Positions 50,001-62,143 of a DNA stretch of 64,000 nt are shown here, one piece after another. The notes below the pieces were generated by a model. It did no database searches. It was not told where the DNA came from and was given only the letters and a program-made list of their open reading frames with translations. The position numbers were made by a program, and so were the translations under genes. How positions within the stretch are numbered: position 1 is the first letter of the stretch; each line of letters opens with the position of its first letter. Origin of the DNA: Agelaius tricolor (taxonomy: Eukaryota; Chordata; Aves; Passeriformes; Icteridae); NCBI GenBank assembly GCA_023055355.1, contig JALJCS010000002.1, positions 83,539,001-83,603,000 of the forward strand, written 5' to 3'.

Positions 50001-53000
50001 AAGCATAAAATTTCTATGGCGACAAGTATTAAGGTGGGAGCATCTTGCAATGCCTCACTATTTCTAAATCAATTTCTAAATCAACTATTTATCATCAGTC
50101 TAGATGCAAGTCTTTTAAAGCACAATATTCCTGGGCAAGTTATTTTGGTAGTTTACCTCACACAGACAGGTAAAAGCTGCTCTGCTAGGATACAGTCCTC
50201 CAGCATAGCATGCTTTGTAGCCTAAATGGATCTAAGGAATGATCCATTACTCCTTTTCTGTTTTCTTAGAAAAACATGTGTCCCTGCATCATGACTTGTT
50301 CTGCCTGTAGTCAAGATGACAAATCAAGAGCAAATCATTTCATATGCATTGAACTCGAGCTAATTGCATGATCTTTTTAAACTTCTGTTAATGCCAAGGG
50401 ATTCAATGTAGGTGAATCAAACCAAAGGTTTTTTCCAACTATTTTAGATGCAGAAGTACATGATAAATGTACAAAAAAGAGGCAACACTTAACCAACACT
50501 GGAAATGTGGCCTTATCTCCCTTGGAAAACATCTGTTTGTTGTTATGCAGCTGTGTTTTGGGAAAAGGAACCTTCAGAGCAGAGAAATACCAGTTCCATT
50601 CAAGCTTCAGGAGCAATTCAATTAAAACAAGTGTTAACTACTGGAATTTATGAAGTGTTTCCTGCCTAATCTTATGAAACATGTGTAATTTCTATGGGTG
50701 GTTAAGACTTCAGCTTTATACCTGCCTGGCTGTGCTGATTGAAATAGAGAAGTAACAAATTAGATTTGAGGAAGTGGCTGGAAAACAAAGGGATACAGGT
50801 GTCCCATGCAATGATGCTGAGTTTTCCAGGGCTTTCCTTGTTAGTGCATAGGATATGACCCAAAATTCACAGGAAGAAACTCACAAGGATAATAAGTTTT
50901 TGTTTTGTTTTAACACTGGGTTGATCAGAAGACTTTCCATAGTTCTTGGCAAGCTGAAGTCAATGCCAGATATATTTCCAAATTACTGTTTCACTGGTTA
51001 GTTGTTTTAAAAAACAAACAAAGGGTATGGAGTGATCTATCACATGTGCAGAACACACTTGCAAAGACCAGCACTCTCCCCAACATTTACCAACATGCTA
51101 CAGCAATGTATTACTGAGGAGTGCATTTCTGCTGACAGATTCTTTCCACCACAATTACAGAGAGAATAATGGCTGAGAAAAAAACACCCATATGTGCCCA
51201 TTAACTTTGCAATCTGTCTGTGTACTTAAAAAGCCCTCATCACATCTCAGATATTATAGTGAGAATGGGAGAGATTAGACAGACTTCAAAGCTGCAAGAG
51301 AAATTTGAGTGTTGATTCCCAGCCATGATTAATTTGGCCAGAACCTCACACTCCTTTAATTTAATTAAGAACATAAGTGGCAATCAGAGCAGTGACAAAG
51401 CAAGAGAGGGATCGAGCTGGCAGCTGAGGACAACACAGGCTCCCCAACAGGTAAAGACATCGATATGAGATCTGCCAGGCTGCCTGGGGGAGTAGCCCCT
51501 GCTGGGAGTGGGCAGGTGATTCATTCTCCATGGGATGAATCCAATTGATTACAGCATGTGTTTTAGAACTGGAATTGTGTTAAGCCAAATGACCATCAAA
51601 TAATTAATTACTGGAATTAAAGACTAAAAATTATAAAAATTGAAATTAATGGATCTGGCAGCTGCCTGTGATCATGCTGTCATCTTGCAGTATGTATAAA
51701 ACAGTCTGTCAGGAAAAGAGTAAACTGCTTCCAGTGGGCCAAGAGGACCGTGCACTGTGACAGCTGCACCCAGCACAAGGCACTGTGGGTTCACATTCTT
51801 TTCCCCCTATGGTAACACACTTACATGCCAATGCCAGAACACTGTGGCAGAGCAGCCTCAGTAATACTCATGCGGCCACAAAGGGATGTGCTGTGCAGTG
51901 AGTTAACTTATTTACAGCTTATTTATGCTTCTTTCCATGATGAAATCCCTCTTCTCCCTCCTCTGCTGCCAGGACCAGATGTTTTACATGCACACCCGAC
52001 TTCTGTGGTTCCTGGCTAAGATGGGTTTGCTGCACGTCCAGCATGTTCTGTTCTGCCATGGGTACAACATACATGCAGCCTATGCATCTGTCATGCTGGA
52101 GGTGCCTCAGAGGAGCATAATGCAGTCAGCAGCCTGCTGCTTGCTCAGCCTGAGCTAAGTGGGTGCTGGCAGTGGGAGGCAGGTATTTCAGTTCTGGCCT
52201 GTGCAGAAACCGTGCATGTCCAGAGGCACACCTGTACTACCTCAGCTTGATTTGCTTTGCAGCAGGTGATATCTTCAGCATCTTCTCCAGTGCCTGCAGG
52301 AGAGCAACCCTATATCTTACACTTGTGATCATGTGAGCACATTTTGTTGCACTTTCAGTGTGCAAAAGGTAAACTGTCTGAAAGTCCTACCTAAAAAAAA
52401 AAAATATGGAGAAGAGGAGATGTTACTAAATCAAATTGGAATTGCCCTTATTCTGAAAACACATTCCTAATGGAGTTTTCCAACAGTTTAAATAATCAGG
52501 CTGAAATTTTGGTCATTCACTTCACAATTCACTTCACAAGTCCCGGGTGTCTTTGTGTGGACACAGTACAGGCCCCTGGCTTACCTAGAAAGCAGTCCTG
52601 GGCAGTTTAAGGTACATATACATCTAAAAGCTTTGAATAGCCTAGGGCATGAGTTTACACTGCCTTAATTATCCTACATTATCTGTCCAGGTTTCCTCTC
52701 ATGCCCTGTGGCCAATGCAATATAACTAATGACTCTGACACTGCAGGTTTAAGCTACCTCAAGCTTACTGCAAAGCAAGGATTTGCCCAGGGCAGACCTC
52801 ATGGAAAAAGAGTGCTGTAAATTCACTTGGCTTATTTTATGGTAAATCATGTGACACTGATCTGGCATAGGCCGACATAGAAGTGTCATGTTTTTCTGCC
52901 AGTTTGATTAAATCAATTTATTACCACAATTTAAATAAAGTTTTCTTTGTACAGGCTAGTAAACAGAAGTTTCAGTTTTACAGTAGTTAGCATAATTTCC

Positions 53001-53228
53001 CAAGAAACATAAATAAAACCAAACCAAATATAATAACACTTAGATTGCAACAAGTAAAATCACAAAGATTTTGGTTACATCACACTTTCTTGTGTAGACA
53101 GGGCTTTCAGGATGCATATGTTTTTACACATTTGACCAAATCTGAGCATCTACAAACGTCAGCATTTAGGGAAGGGCTGTGCTAGCTGTGGGATAGACTC
53201 TTCTGTTGGGTTGCTGCTATTTCAGAGC

Positions 53229-53290
53229 TGTCCCTACTTTGAGCAAAATGTTGGACTAGATGATCTCCTGAGACCTCTCCAACCTGAATT
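53229..53290 (+). mobile_element. Short CR1 3' tail
   Basis: Resembles the CR1 end: TTGGACTAGATGATCTCCTG then CCTCTCCAACCTGAATT. Plus orientation, strongly truncated. Confidence 0.72.
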
Positions 53291-54912
53291 AAACTAATAA
53301 CCATGATCTGAACTGGCCACTGAGCATCCCTCCATAGGCAGTGAACAGCAGCAGTCATTTTTAGGGAAAAAGGTCTATTTCTCTTACAGTATAAGCATGA
53401 AATAAGCATTTTGTGTACTGTGCAATTCTTTTATATCTCTGTTATCAAATGTTTGCTTTCCTGAAGGAGGAGCCCTCTTCTATGATCTTCACAGACTTTC
53501 TCTTTCAATGCTGAGCTCTCTCCTAATACATCTCCCAGTGCTGTCATGATTATCCAGGTATTATAGATGGTGGCAGAATCCAGGTCAGGACCAGCTCTTA
53601 GGAAGGCAGTGAAGACTGGGCTCAGACAGAATTCACTGGTATCTGCAGCATCATCTCACTGGATGGGTTCAGCCTATAAGCTACATTCATTAGAAAGAAT
53701 CACTATGGAAAACTTAAGAACAATTTTAAGGAGCAGATACAGGCCACAACCTGATAATTAATTTAGACCAAGCTGCCCACTTATCTATTTTTAGCCACAT
53801 TCATCTAATTTCTTCATGACTAAGTGTTCCATGTAGCAGTATGTCCCCAACGTGCTGTAAGGTGAAGACATAGAAAGAAGTGCTACTTTTACTCATAAAG
53901 ACTATGAAATAAATAATTATATGGGCAGAAGAACTTATAAAATATAATTTCCTGTGATTCACTTGCTAGCTGTCACTCTTTCACATGCTCTTTCTGTGGT
54001 TTTTGTAATTTCTAATAATGTGTCTGATAATGTCAGATTCCAGACTTCACTCCCTTGGGTTACATAAAGCAGCACAGATCATGAGCAAGCTCTTGATGCT
54101 TCCTGTTCTCACTGATATTTGTGAGAAGTAGCCAAAAGAAGGTCCTGTTATAACCATATAATTTCTACAGAGTGTATCCAACTGGAACAAACTGAAGTAC
54201 TAGAAGACAGTCAGCCCAGCAGGGATGCTGTAAAAGAAGCAATGGAATATTAATCCAATGGGTCCTAGACCCCAGGTAGTGTTTTTTCTTGCTTCCTGCA
54301 CATGACCAAAGGACTTAGAAAACGTGGAAAAAAGAAAGGTGTGAAAACTGAAGAACTGAATGCCATCTAAGGATCTCTTTAGAGAATAAGATCCCACATG
54401 ATGTCAGGCAAATGCGTGAGCTGACTTGCCTTTTGCTTCTGAATGGAGTAGTGATAGTTTCTATTTAGACTAGTAAAAAACAAATGCCAGGACTCTTTTC
54501 AATCTGGTCACCTTCTGATGATGGGGATCATACCTAAATTCTACAATCTCCGAGACCCAGCTAGTTCCTGCTCCATGTATCAATGTCACCTGTGTCCAGC
54601 ATTTTCTGGGACAGGACTCTCTGGCCTATGACAAAAACATGCCACAGGTTGTATTTACACTTGAACAGTAGAGTATTATGTACCAAAGCACAGAAAGATG
54701 GCCTGGATCTCTATTTAGTGACAATGTAACTACAATGTCAATGTAACTGCCTCTAGGCAGTTTGCTAAGTTATAGAAATTTTAGTGCTATTTTAGGAGAA
54801 TAAATTGGATTTATTTGGCCAAGACAAATATTATAGAAAGTATAATATTTATTCTAAAAAGTATAACATGCTTCTTCCATAGCTAGAAGAAGCAGAAACA
54901 ATTTGTGGCACA
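53291..54912. other. Intergenic, no feature recognised
   Basis: AT-rich non-coding sequence with short random open frames only. Confidence 0.5.
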
Positions 54913-54972
54913 CCATCCATCCATCCATCCATCCATCCATCCATCCATCCATCCATCCATCCATCCTTCCAT
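54913..54972. repeat. (CCAT)n microsatellite
   Basis: Thirteen perfect CCAT units (54913-54964), then CCTT and one more CCAT. A tetranucleotide repeat of this length is probably polymorphic. Confidence 0.97.
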
Positions 54973-56049
54973 AACAAAGCTGAAACAGCAAATTTAGGAT
55001 AAATAAAAGTTGGGGGAAAAATGTACTTTATTTAAAATACTCATGTTACTCCAGAGAAAAGTGGCATTTGCAACAAAGCCTCAGTAATACCATATCTCAC
55101 CAACAACTTTCAGTAGCTTTGTCTCCTCTTTACCATCCTAACTCTTGCTAAGAAACAAATTCAGACCTAATTTTTAATAGACAGATTCACAACAGCTTGT
55201 GCATCCGGACATGTTTGGCAGCATGTGTCTGACAAGAATTTTTCTGCCTCCTAGAAAAGTTCTGCTAAATATTCATGCATTTCCCATTGAAAGAAACCTG
55301 ATTCTTGGCCAAAATGAAGCTTATTAGCAGACAGAAGAGGAGGGGTCCTTCCTCCCTGCTGCACCTCTGATTATTGTAGGTTTTGCATCACACCTGGTCT
55401 CTGCAAACAGATGCTCTCAAACCCAAATTAGTCTATATGGAAATGATTTATAACTTGAGATATTGCCAATTCATGGCATTTTTTGAAATGTTTTTCTTTT
55501 TTACATTTATTTAGAATTCATCATTTGTGGGACTTTTTCAGCACCATCTGTCTATCAGAGGTGACTAAAAAAAAATCTGTGTTTTTAAAAATGTTCAAAA
55601 CAGACCAAGAATATTTCTTTTAACATGTTTTCTTCTTTTGACAGAGATCTCAAAAATATATTTACTATTAATGAAAAGCAGGAAATGTTATTAAAAATCT
55701 TAATTTGTTTGAGAACACTTTCAATATGAAGTATGAAGTAGAGTATGTTTCATACTCTATTTTTCTGCTGAAACCTTTTTCCTAAGTGGCCACAAACACG
55801 TTGAGGAGAGTGACCCAGTCACAGGAAGGGCTCTGATGTTTTGGGTACTCAGTACCAGCTGCTGCTGAGCTATTTGTGCCTGGGGTCAGGATGGATGTGT
55901 TTGGAACAGAGACAGAATGAGTCTCGGTGCAGGTGGAGCTGTCAGCACCTGCTTCAGAAAGGATGACAGGAGAGTTTATATCTCTGCCACAACCCCTTGC
56001 TTAAAGTAGGGGCATCTCCAAGGTCAAGACCAGGCATCTCAGGACTTCA
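54973..56049. other. Intergenic, no feature recognised
   Basis: AT-rich non-coding sequence; no open frame or repeat family recognised. Confidence 0.5.
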
Positions 56050-56460
56050 CCCAGTTTAGTCTTGAAACTCCCTCAGGATGGAGGGAGGATGCACTGTCCT
56101 GGCAACCTGCTTAGATGTCTTCATGAGGAAGAAGTCCCTATCCATATACAAACCCTGAACCTTGAACCTCTCCCCTTTCAACTTAGAATCTTTCATCATC
56201 AAACCAAGCAGCACTGTGAAGAGCCTGAAACCATTTTCTTGGAAACCTCCCCAAAGGTATTGGATGTGACCTTTAGGTCCTCCTGCCAAAGCCCTTCCTT
56301 GTCCCTCCCAACCAGCCCAGGTGTCTCAGAACCACTTCAACCCAAACCAACCTGGACTGAACTTACTGCAGTTTATCAGTGATGTCCCTGTCCTGGGGAG
56401 CTCAATACTGGGCACAGTACAGACACAGGGGAACAAGCACTGAGGGCTGAGAAGGCTCTC
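56050..56460 (-). mobile_element. Old CR1 LINE fragment
   Basis: Antisense CR1-like sequence on the plus strand. It has a block like GAGGAAGAAGTCCCTATCC where CR1 has the ORF2 end, then AACCTTGAACCTCTCCCC, and later GAGCTCAATACTGGGCACAG, in the order expected for a minus-strand copy. It is very diverged and the ends are uncertain. Confidence 0.65.
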
Positions 56461-57059
56461 TCCTAAGTCACTGACCTGTGGCAAGCCTGTGTGAGATTTC
56501 ACTTTGCCCTGTGTCCCTGCAGCAGTGGCTGCTGCCCATAACCTTCAGTGACAGAAAACATACAGCTGCCCTTCACCTGTGCCAGGGCAAAGGGGGCTTG
56601 ACAAACAGCACTACAGAGGGGCAGGAGAAGGCCATGGACCTGTCCTCCTCTGCTTCCCAAGCTGTGGAGGGTGATCATTTCCAGTGGACAGGAGGGCTGG
56701 AAAACATCAGCTCCTATGTAATGTACTAAAGTACTTTGGCCATAAACTTCAAAGTGCTTCCCAAAAGGAAGTTGGATTGCTATTCCTGTTTTGTAAATCA
56801 GGAAGCTGAGGAAAAAGGGAAGGAAGTGTTTTGACTGAATTGATCTAGCAGCTGCTGGCACAGACTCTGAGTGCTGCCTATGCCCCGTGCTGCCTCTCAG
56901 AGCAGGGACCAGCCCCAGCCACCTGCACTCCACAGGTGCTCCATGGTAAACTCCCTCTTGGAAATCAGGCTGGTGACATTAGAACAACAGCCTTCAAACT
57001 GTGCAGATTTATGGCTTCAAAGTAAAAGTGCTGGTGAGAAATACCATCAATTAGTCATA
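56461..57059. other. Intergenic between CR1 remnant and HAS2 3' end
   Basis: Slightly more GC-rich than the desert, with short open frames on both strands (longest 144 codons, minus, 56499-56933). No protein family is recognised. Confidence 0.45.
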
Positions 57060-57075
57060 ATCTTATCAAAAATAT

Positions 57076-57081
57076 TTTATT
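57076..57081 (-). terminator. Candidate distal HAS2 polyadenylation signal
   Basis: AATAAA on the minus strand inside an AU-rich stretch. A second AATAAA lies 110 bases upstream on this strand (57186-57191). Either could end the long HAS2 mRNA. Confidence 0.4.
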
Positions 57082-58924
57082 TATGAAAGTAACAATTATA
57101 CTATACAACCTATATTGGAAATACATTGAATAATTGCTAGAATAAATACAGGCAATTAATTCAATCTTTTTATAGAATGAGAAGATTTATTTGACATTTG
57201 AATGTTAACCCAAGCTTTAACTTACATCATAAATAGTTAAAAGGCATAGTCAAGTTTTTTTGATTTTTACCGTTTCTCTTGCTTTTTTTAATACTGTTCT
57301 ATTTTGTAATCAACATGAATCAACTCTCCAATCATTAACATAACATTAGTATGACTTTCAAGCAATCATGTACCTCAAGATAATCAGACAACAAGGTAGT
57401 GTGTGTGCAGTTCATTCTACAGCAGAATCTATTCATGTCTGCATAAAAAAGAGAAGCTGAAAATGCTTCTAAGTTCTTTAAGCATCATATGCCGATTTCT
57501 GCTTTACCACAGTGCTTTTAAAACCAGAATCTAAGAAGGGCAGCTGGTCTTTCTGTTGCTCTTTATAAAGTATATTAGGGCTCAATGCCACATTCCTTTG
57601 GCTGGTGAAGGACTGCAGAATTTAGTCCTGAATATTATTTCTCAAAACTATGGTCCAAAATAAATGTCCAGGACTGATTATTAGGCACCAAGGAAGTGAT
57701 GCATTTGCTAAGGCTTGATGTTTTCTGCTAAAAAAATTGGCTTCTTTTCTGGTAGATATGCTGTAGTCAAAAACAAATTATTGGGCTCAGTACTGGGGTC
57801 TGTATTACACTGGATGTCAGAGAAGGGGATGTGTTTATTTTCTGTAAACTGTATGAAGGACTCTGCAGAAGTTTTATAGTACAACACACACATTTTGAAA
57901 GTGTTGGTAAGTTTTTCCTTCCCTGTTTATTTTTTTTTTAATAAAAACCTGAACTCTTTGCTTGGTAGTAGTAGATTATGGATAGCTAGGACCATCAGTG
58001 AATTCAATAGCAGTTTCATGTGCCCAAGATTTTTCTAAGTCAGAAGTTTTTGACTGCTCAGGTCCCATATAAAATCAGTGGGATGCTTTCCATAGCAATG
58101 TCTTTTCCCGTGGCATGGAGGCCTGCCTTGCTTTATGGTTTATTTTGCATGCCAGGGATATTAAGTTCTCAGTAGAGAAGCAAATTTCCCTTTTACAATG
58201 TTATCAAAACAAAACCCTCAAATTGCACATATCTACCCCTTTGGCCTTTTTTTATGCACAAATGTGTTTGTATGCAAAACCTGAAAATTTTGCGCCTTTC
58301 CTAATAAATGTCTTAAAAGAGCACATTTAAATGCTTTTTCACAGAAATAACCATTCATTAGTTGCAAAAATGTAGAGAGACTTTTTATTCTTTCTGTTAT
58401 GAACAATATTATTTCAGCAGAAATTTGGGGGGGAGAATGTATGATTTTTTTGTCCCCAAATATATTAAAAAAGGCTAAAGAACAAAATGTTGGGGAGGCA
58501 GCTTTTTTTGGCAGATAGTAAAATATAAAATATGTGATTTAAAAAAAAAGTTGGCTTAAAAATACACACACACAAATAATACAATAATATAAAAATACAG
58601 CTCAGCCAATGGCCTCTTAAAATTTACCTTTGGCATTACATTTGGCAGCCTAAAACAAAAGACCCTTCCTATAAACAGAACTATAAAAATGAGAAGTTCA
58701 TAAATTAGGTTGCAAGGGGTTGTACAGTCCTTTTCTTGATTCTCCAAACTCCCTTTCTTTCTGTCCACACACATAAGCATGACCAGTGAGGTATATAGAA
58801 CGTAACACTGTCAGGCATATGCACAATAAAAAAAAGTGCATAAACACAGAAGTTCTCCCCTTTTCTTGTGAACAGGTCGTAACTGTGTGGTTTGCGTCCT
58901 TCCCCCCCTTGGAAACAAAGAAAC

Positions 58925-58958
58925 TTTTTTTTTTCTTTTTTTTTTTCTTTTTTTTTTT
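58925..58958 (-). repeat. A-rich tract in the HAS2 3' UTR
   Basis: On the mRNA strand this is three long A runs split by single G bases. It lies about 160 bases after the stop codon. It creates a false poly-Lys open frame and could be a site of internal oligo-dT priming in cDNA libraries. Confidence 0.85.
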
Positions 58959-59114
58959 CCTTACTTTGGCAGGATGAAAATGAACCCAGAGGAATAAAAG
59001 TGTCCTATTCCCAGCAGCAGTGATCCATTTCCCTTGGCAACATATGTCTGATGCCACAGATACTACAAGGTCGTTGGGTTGCTTTACAACTCTGGGTAAC
59101 TTCCCACGGAAACA

Positions 59115-60047
59115 TCATACGTCTAGCACCATGTCGTAGTGTTGTTGCTCTTTCTTCCGCCTGCCACATTTGTTGATAAGAACCATGTACAAAGTCAAAA
59201 GCAAAACCCAGTAACATGCATAGAGTATTGTGCCAATGATGAGAACTGTCTGTTTTGACTCAGAAAATGGCTTTTTTGATTCCTTGTAAATAGTGAAAAT
59301 TACGCCACCTAGGAGGATTGTAAACCAAATGGAGACTGGAATGAGTCCTATAAAATTAACTACAATGGTTTTCCTTCCTGACGTGCCCCACCCTGCTTTG
59401 TTTATCGTGGCAATTGCAAACATCTTTGCTGGCAGTAAACTTGACATGTACAACACTGAGTAGAGTGACATGAAAACCATGACAATGTTGCCCCTAAGGA
59501 AGCTGGCAAAGGAAGACTTTATCAGGCCAACTAACTGAACTGTCAACAGGAAGAGCAGAATGTTCCAGATTTTTCCCCTGTAGAAGAGCTGAATGACTGT
59601 GGCAATAAGGAAGAAAGGAAAGAATCCAGTGATTACAGCTTCATAGGTCATCCACAAATGGTGCTTGTGGAACCACATGGCATTATAAAGCCACTCCCTA
59701 AAGTAGGATTTACTCCAGCGGGTCTGCTGATTCAGCCACCTGAGATACTCTATCGGTGTTTCCGTAAGGCACTTGGATCTAGCTGTGTATTTTGTTGCAT
59801 AGCCCAGACTTAGCACTCTGTTAGTTAGATGCCTGTCATCTCCAAAGCTGCACTGGGAGCCCATAAACTCTTGATTGTACCAATCTTCCACAAATTCATG
59901 GAGTAAAGAGTTTCTGTACATTCCCAGAGGTCCACTGATGCACTGTACACAGCCAAAGTAGGACTGACAGGCTCTTTCGATGTTAAATGCCATCCAGTAT
60001 CTCACGCTGCTCAGAAAGGAGATCCAGGAATCATATTTGTTCAAAAT
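59115..60047 (-). CDS. HAS2: Hyaluronan synthase 2, last coding exon
   Basis: Encodes about residues 243-552 of HAS2, the membrane glycosyltransferase that makes hyaluronan from UDP-glucuronic acid and UDP-N-acetylglucosamine and extrudes it through the plasma membrane. The exon starts at ATT after the acceptor TTTTATTTTGCAG (phase 0, between Gln and Ile) and ends at TGA 59115-59117. Visible motifs: SGPLGMYR (about 280-287), the catalytic GDDRHLTNR (about 311-319), and the QQTRW polymer-binding motif (about 349-353). C-terminal membrane segments follow at about 374-398, 402-420, 427-448, 467-496 and 507-533. The tail ends GRRKK...YDMVLDV. The frame is open throughout and near-identical to other vertebrate HAS2, so the gene looks functional. 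HAS1 and HAS3 fit less well. Confidence 0.98.
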   Translation of the reverse strand: MLNKYDSWISFLSSVRYWMAFNIERACQSYFGCVQCISGPLGMYRNSLLHEFVEDWYNQEFMGSQCSFGDDRHLTNRVLSLGYATKYTARSKCLTETPIEYLRWLNQQTRWSKSYFREWLYNAMWFHKHHLWMTYEAVITGFFPFFLIATVIQLFYRGKIWNILLFLLTVQLVGLIKSSFASFLRGNIVMVFMSLYSVLYMSSLLPAKMFAIATINKAGWGTSGRKTIVVNFIGLIPVSIWFTILLGGVIFTIYKESKKPFSESKQTVLIIGTILYACYWVLLLTLYMVLINKCGRRKKEQQHYDMVLDV

Positions 60048-62041
60048 CTGCAAAATAAAAAAACAGTTTTCCTTTTAGATGAGCTCTTAAAACAGAAAAT
60101 GTGCACATTGGATCAATAAGGAGTTTGCTGAGATTAGAGCACCATTAGATGAATTGTGGTGGGAACCTCACTCCTGTGTTCAACTCAAGGCAAACCTAGG
60201 AGCTATACAAACATTTCAGCCAGGACATTGACAGGAAGGGTGAGATGAAACCTTTAAATTTCTGTTTCACCAAGAGGTTCTTTTTTTCCTTGCAACCTTT
60301 CCTATTCTCCACAATGAAATTTCCTTACTTTCTGTCTCATTTTTCCTTCCCTTTTGCCCCCAGTTAGACCTTCTGGATTTAGATTTTACCAAGAAGAGCT
60401 GGTGAGTTCATGGCCTCCTGCTGCTTTCCTGCCCATACACATCTTTGGGGCTCACAGGACTCCTTCCAGCCCTCCTAAAACTATGCTGGAGAATGAGAAA
60501 AGCAGAACACATGGTCTTTGCCCTACATTTTTGTAGGGCAAAGCCTGACCTTAGAGGTTTAACCTTGAACTGTGTCCCCATGTCTAGCATTCCTTTGAGG
60601 AGCAACCTGTTCTGTCTCTGCAGTACCAGCCTGTTACCTTGTCCCACGACATATGGCAATACTCCAGTACAGCCTTCCTCAGGCCCACACAAACATCTCA
60701 GTCTTTCTCTTCTGCACAGCCCAGCTGCACATTGAGTCTGAGCACCCAGCGGAGGCATGAGCGCGTGCAGATGCACAAGTCCATGGCTTCACATACAGGT
60801 TCTCAACACACACCTTGTGCCAAAGGATGTGACAAGGAAGCGTGTGGATCTTTGGCCTCCTACAACTATAAAACATTGCCCTGCAACTAGAAAAATATTC
60901 TTTTGCTCTGATGGTCCTAATTTCTGTCAGTTTTTATTCCAGAACATATTAGAAGCAGCAGGGCTTGCTGAGTGTATGCTGGAAAATGAACTGGGGAAAA
61001 AAAAAGGCCAAAGCCTTCATTCTGTCACCTTTCCTCAAAGAGGACACACGTCCTTCCCAATGCAGATGCTTATGAACCTTCACTGTCACAGCTGAACCTG
61101 TCCTGCCTCCCTTCACTTGTACTCACACATGCCTGGAATTTCACATGCATGGGCTGTGTCGCCTGGTTTGTGGTCAGTCTAGAGCTCCAAAGCTATTCAG
61201 GTTTCTGTGGGAATCCTAATTTCTGCAGTTATGAGCCACATGCCTGAAATACTTCTGACTACTTGGGCGTTCATTAGCAAGTTCTTGTTCATTTATATAG
61301 CTCTTTCTCCTCTGTCTCACATAAAAAGCCCAACTGAGTACAGGGGATTCATCTCAAGGCTAACAGAAATATTCATACACATTTCTCTTTATAAATTGCA
61401 GCAGAAGGAGTTGTGTCAAAAGGTACCACCAGCCTTTTGCTGTAGCAATCAGCCAAACTCAGTAATGCTGAAAATCCTAACACACATGGAGCTGGTCTGA
61501 CTTGGAAGTTTTCTATTGCCCTGCTTGACAGAGATGGGAGACCCAGTAACACACAGAGTGCACAGTGCAGAGCGTTTCAAAGGTATTTTTTATTTCTAAC
61601 AATCTTGGCTGCCAGTAGTAATATAATTGAAGTGCTTGAGGTTGCTGGACATGGCTATGGGACACCTGTTCTCAATTTCCTGCCCCCCTATATCTTTTCT
61701 TTGGTACCTTGAGCAAGTAGCTATACCCAGAGACTCAAAGATGCCACAACAATCCTGACAATGCCAGTGCCCCCCTTTTCACATATAGGTGCAGAATATT
61801 TTTTTTTTTGCTTGCTATGGATGTAAAACCATACAGTGCTCACATCCAAGAAGAGTTTCCATTCAATGGACAAAAAGGTTAAGGTATGATAAGAGCATCT
61901 ATAATGGCATCACATGTTATATATATATGCATATAGTATATATACATAAATTATACTTAATGCTATTTCAGGCAGAGGAATCTGTTGCAATGCAAATAGT
62001 TGCTGAAACACCTCTGTTAATCTGAAAATTGTTGTACTCAC
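60048..62041 (-). other. HAS2: HAS2 intron between the last two coding exons
   Basis: 1994-bp phase-0 intron, GT-AG type: donor CAG/GTGAGT at its 62041 end, acceptor TTTTGCAG at its 60048 end. It holds a short TA-rich stretch (about 61918-61942). Small open frames inside it are not coding. Confidence 0.92.
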
Positions 62042-62143
62042 CTGCACATCACCTCCAACTCCTCCAACCATTGGATCTTCTTCTAAAACTTTTACCATCT
62101 CCACTGATGAGGCTGGATCAAGCATTGTATCTGAATCACAGAC
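62042..62143 (-). CDS. HAS2: Hyaluronan synthase 2, internal coding exon (34 codons)
   Basis: A 102-bp exon encoding about residues 209-242 of HAS2, flanked by acceptor ACTTGTAG and donor GTGAGT, phase 0 on both sides. It carries the DSD motif (about 211-213) that binds UDP-sugar through a metal ion, and the stretch LDPASSVEM, whose second Ser corresponds to Ser221, the reported O-GlcNAc site in human HAS2. It ends GGVGGDVQ and joins in frame to the last exon. It has no start codon of its own. Confidence 0.97.

Larger units (their letters stand above)
44791..53228. other. Gene desert, no gene recognised
   Basis: About 8.4 kb, AT-rich. The clear items are an AT dinucleotide-rich stretch at 45481-45553 and a 14-G run at 47016-47029. 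Open frames are short and unrecognised. Confidence 0.5.
57060..59114 (-). other. HAS2: HAS2 3' UTR (extent inferred)
   Basis: Sequence downstream of the HAS2 stop codon, continuous with the last exon and AU-rich, as for HAS2 in other vertebrates. AATAAA signals on the minus strand occur at several places. The two farthest (57186-57191 and 57076-57081) would give a 3' UTR of about 1.9-2.05 kb, and closer ones (for example near 58383, 58138 and 57925) would give shorter forms. AUUUA-type elements near the distal signals suggest control of mRNA stability. The left end is not proven. Confidence 0.5.

Noticed and set aside
58698..59057. 119-codon minus-strand frame with a poly-Lys run
   Set aside because: It is an A-rich tract in the HAS2 3' UTR read as codons.
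60354..61095. Several overlapping open frames in the last HAS2 intron
   Set aside because: They have no family motifs, overlap on both strands, and lie within an intron bounded by clean splice sites.
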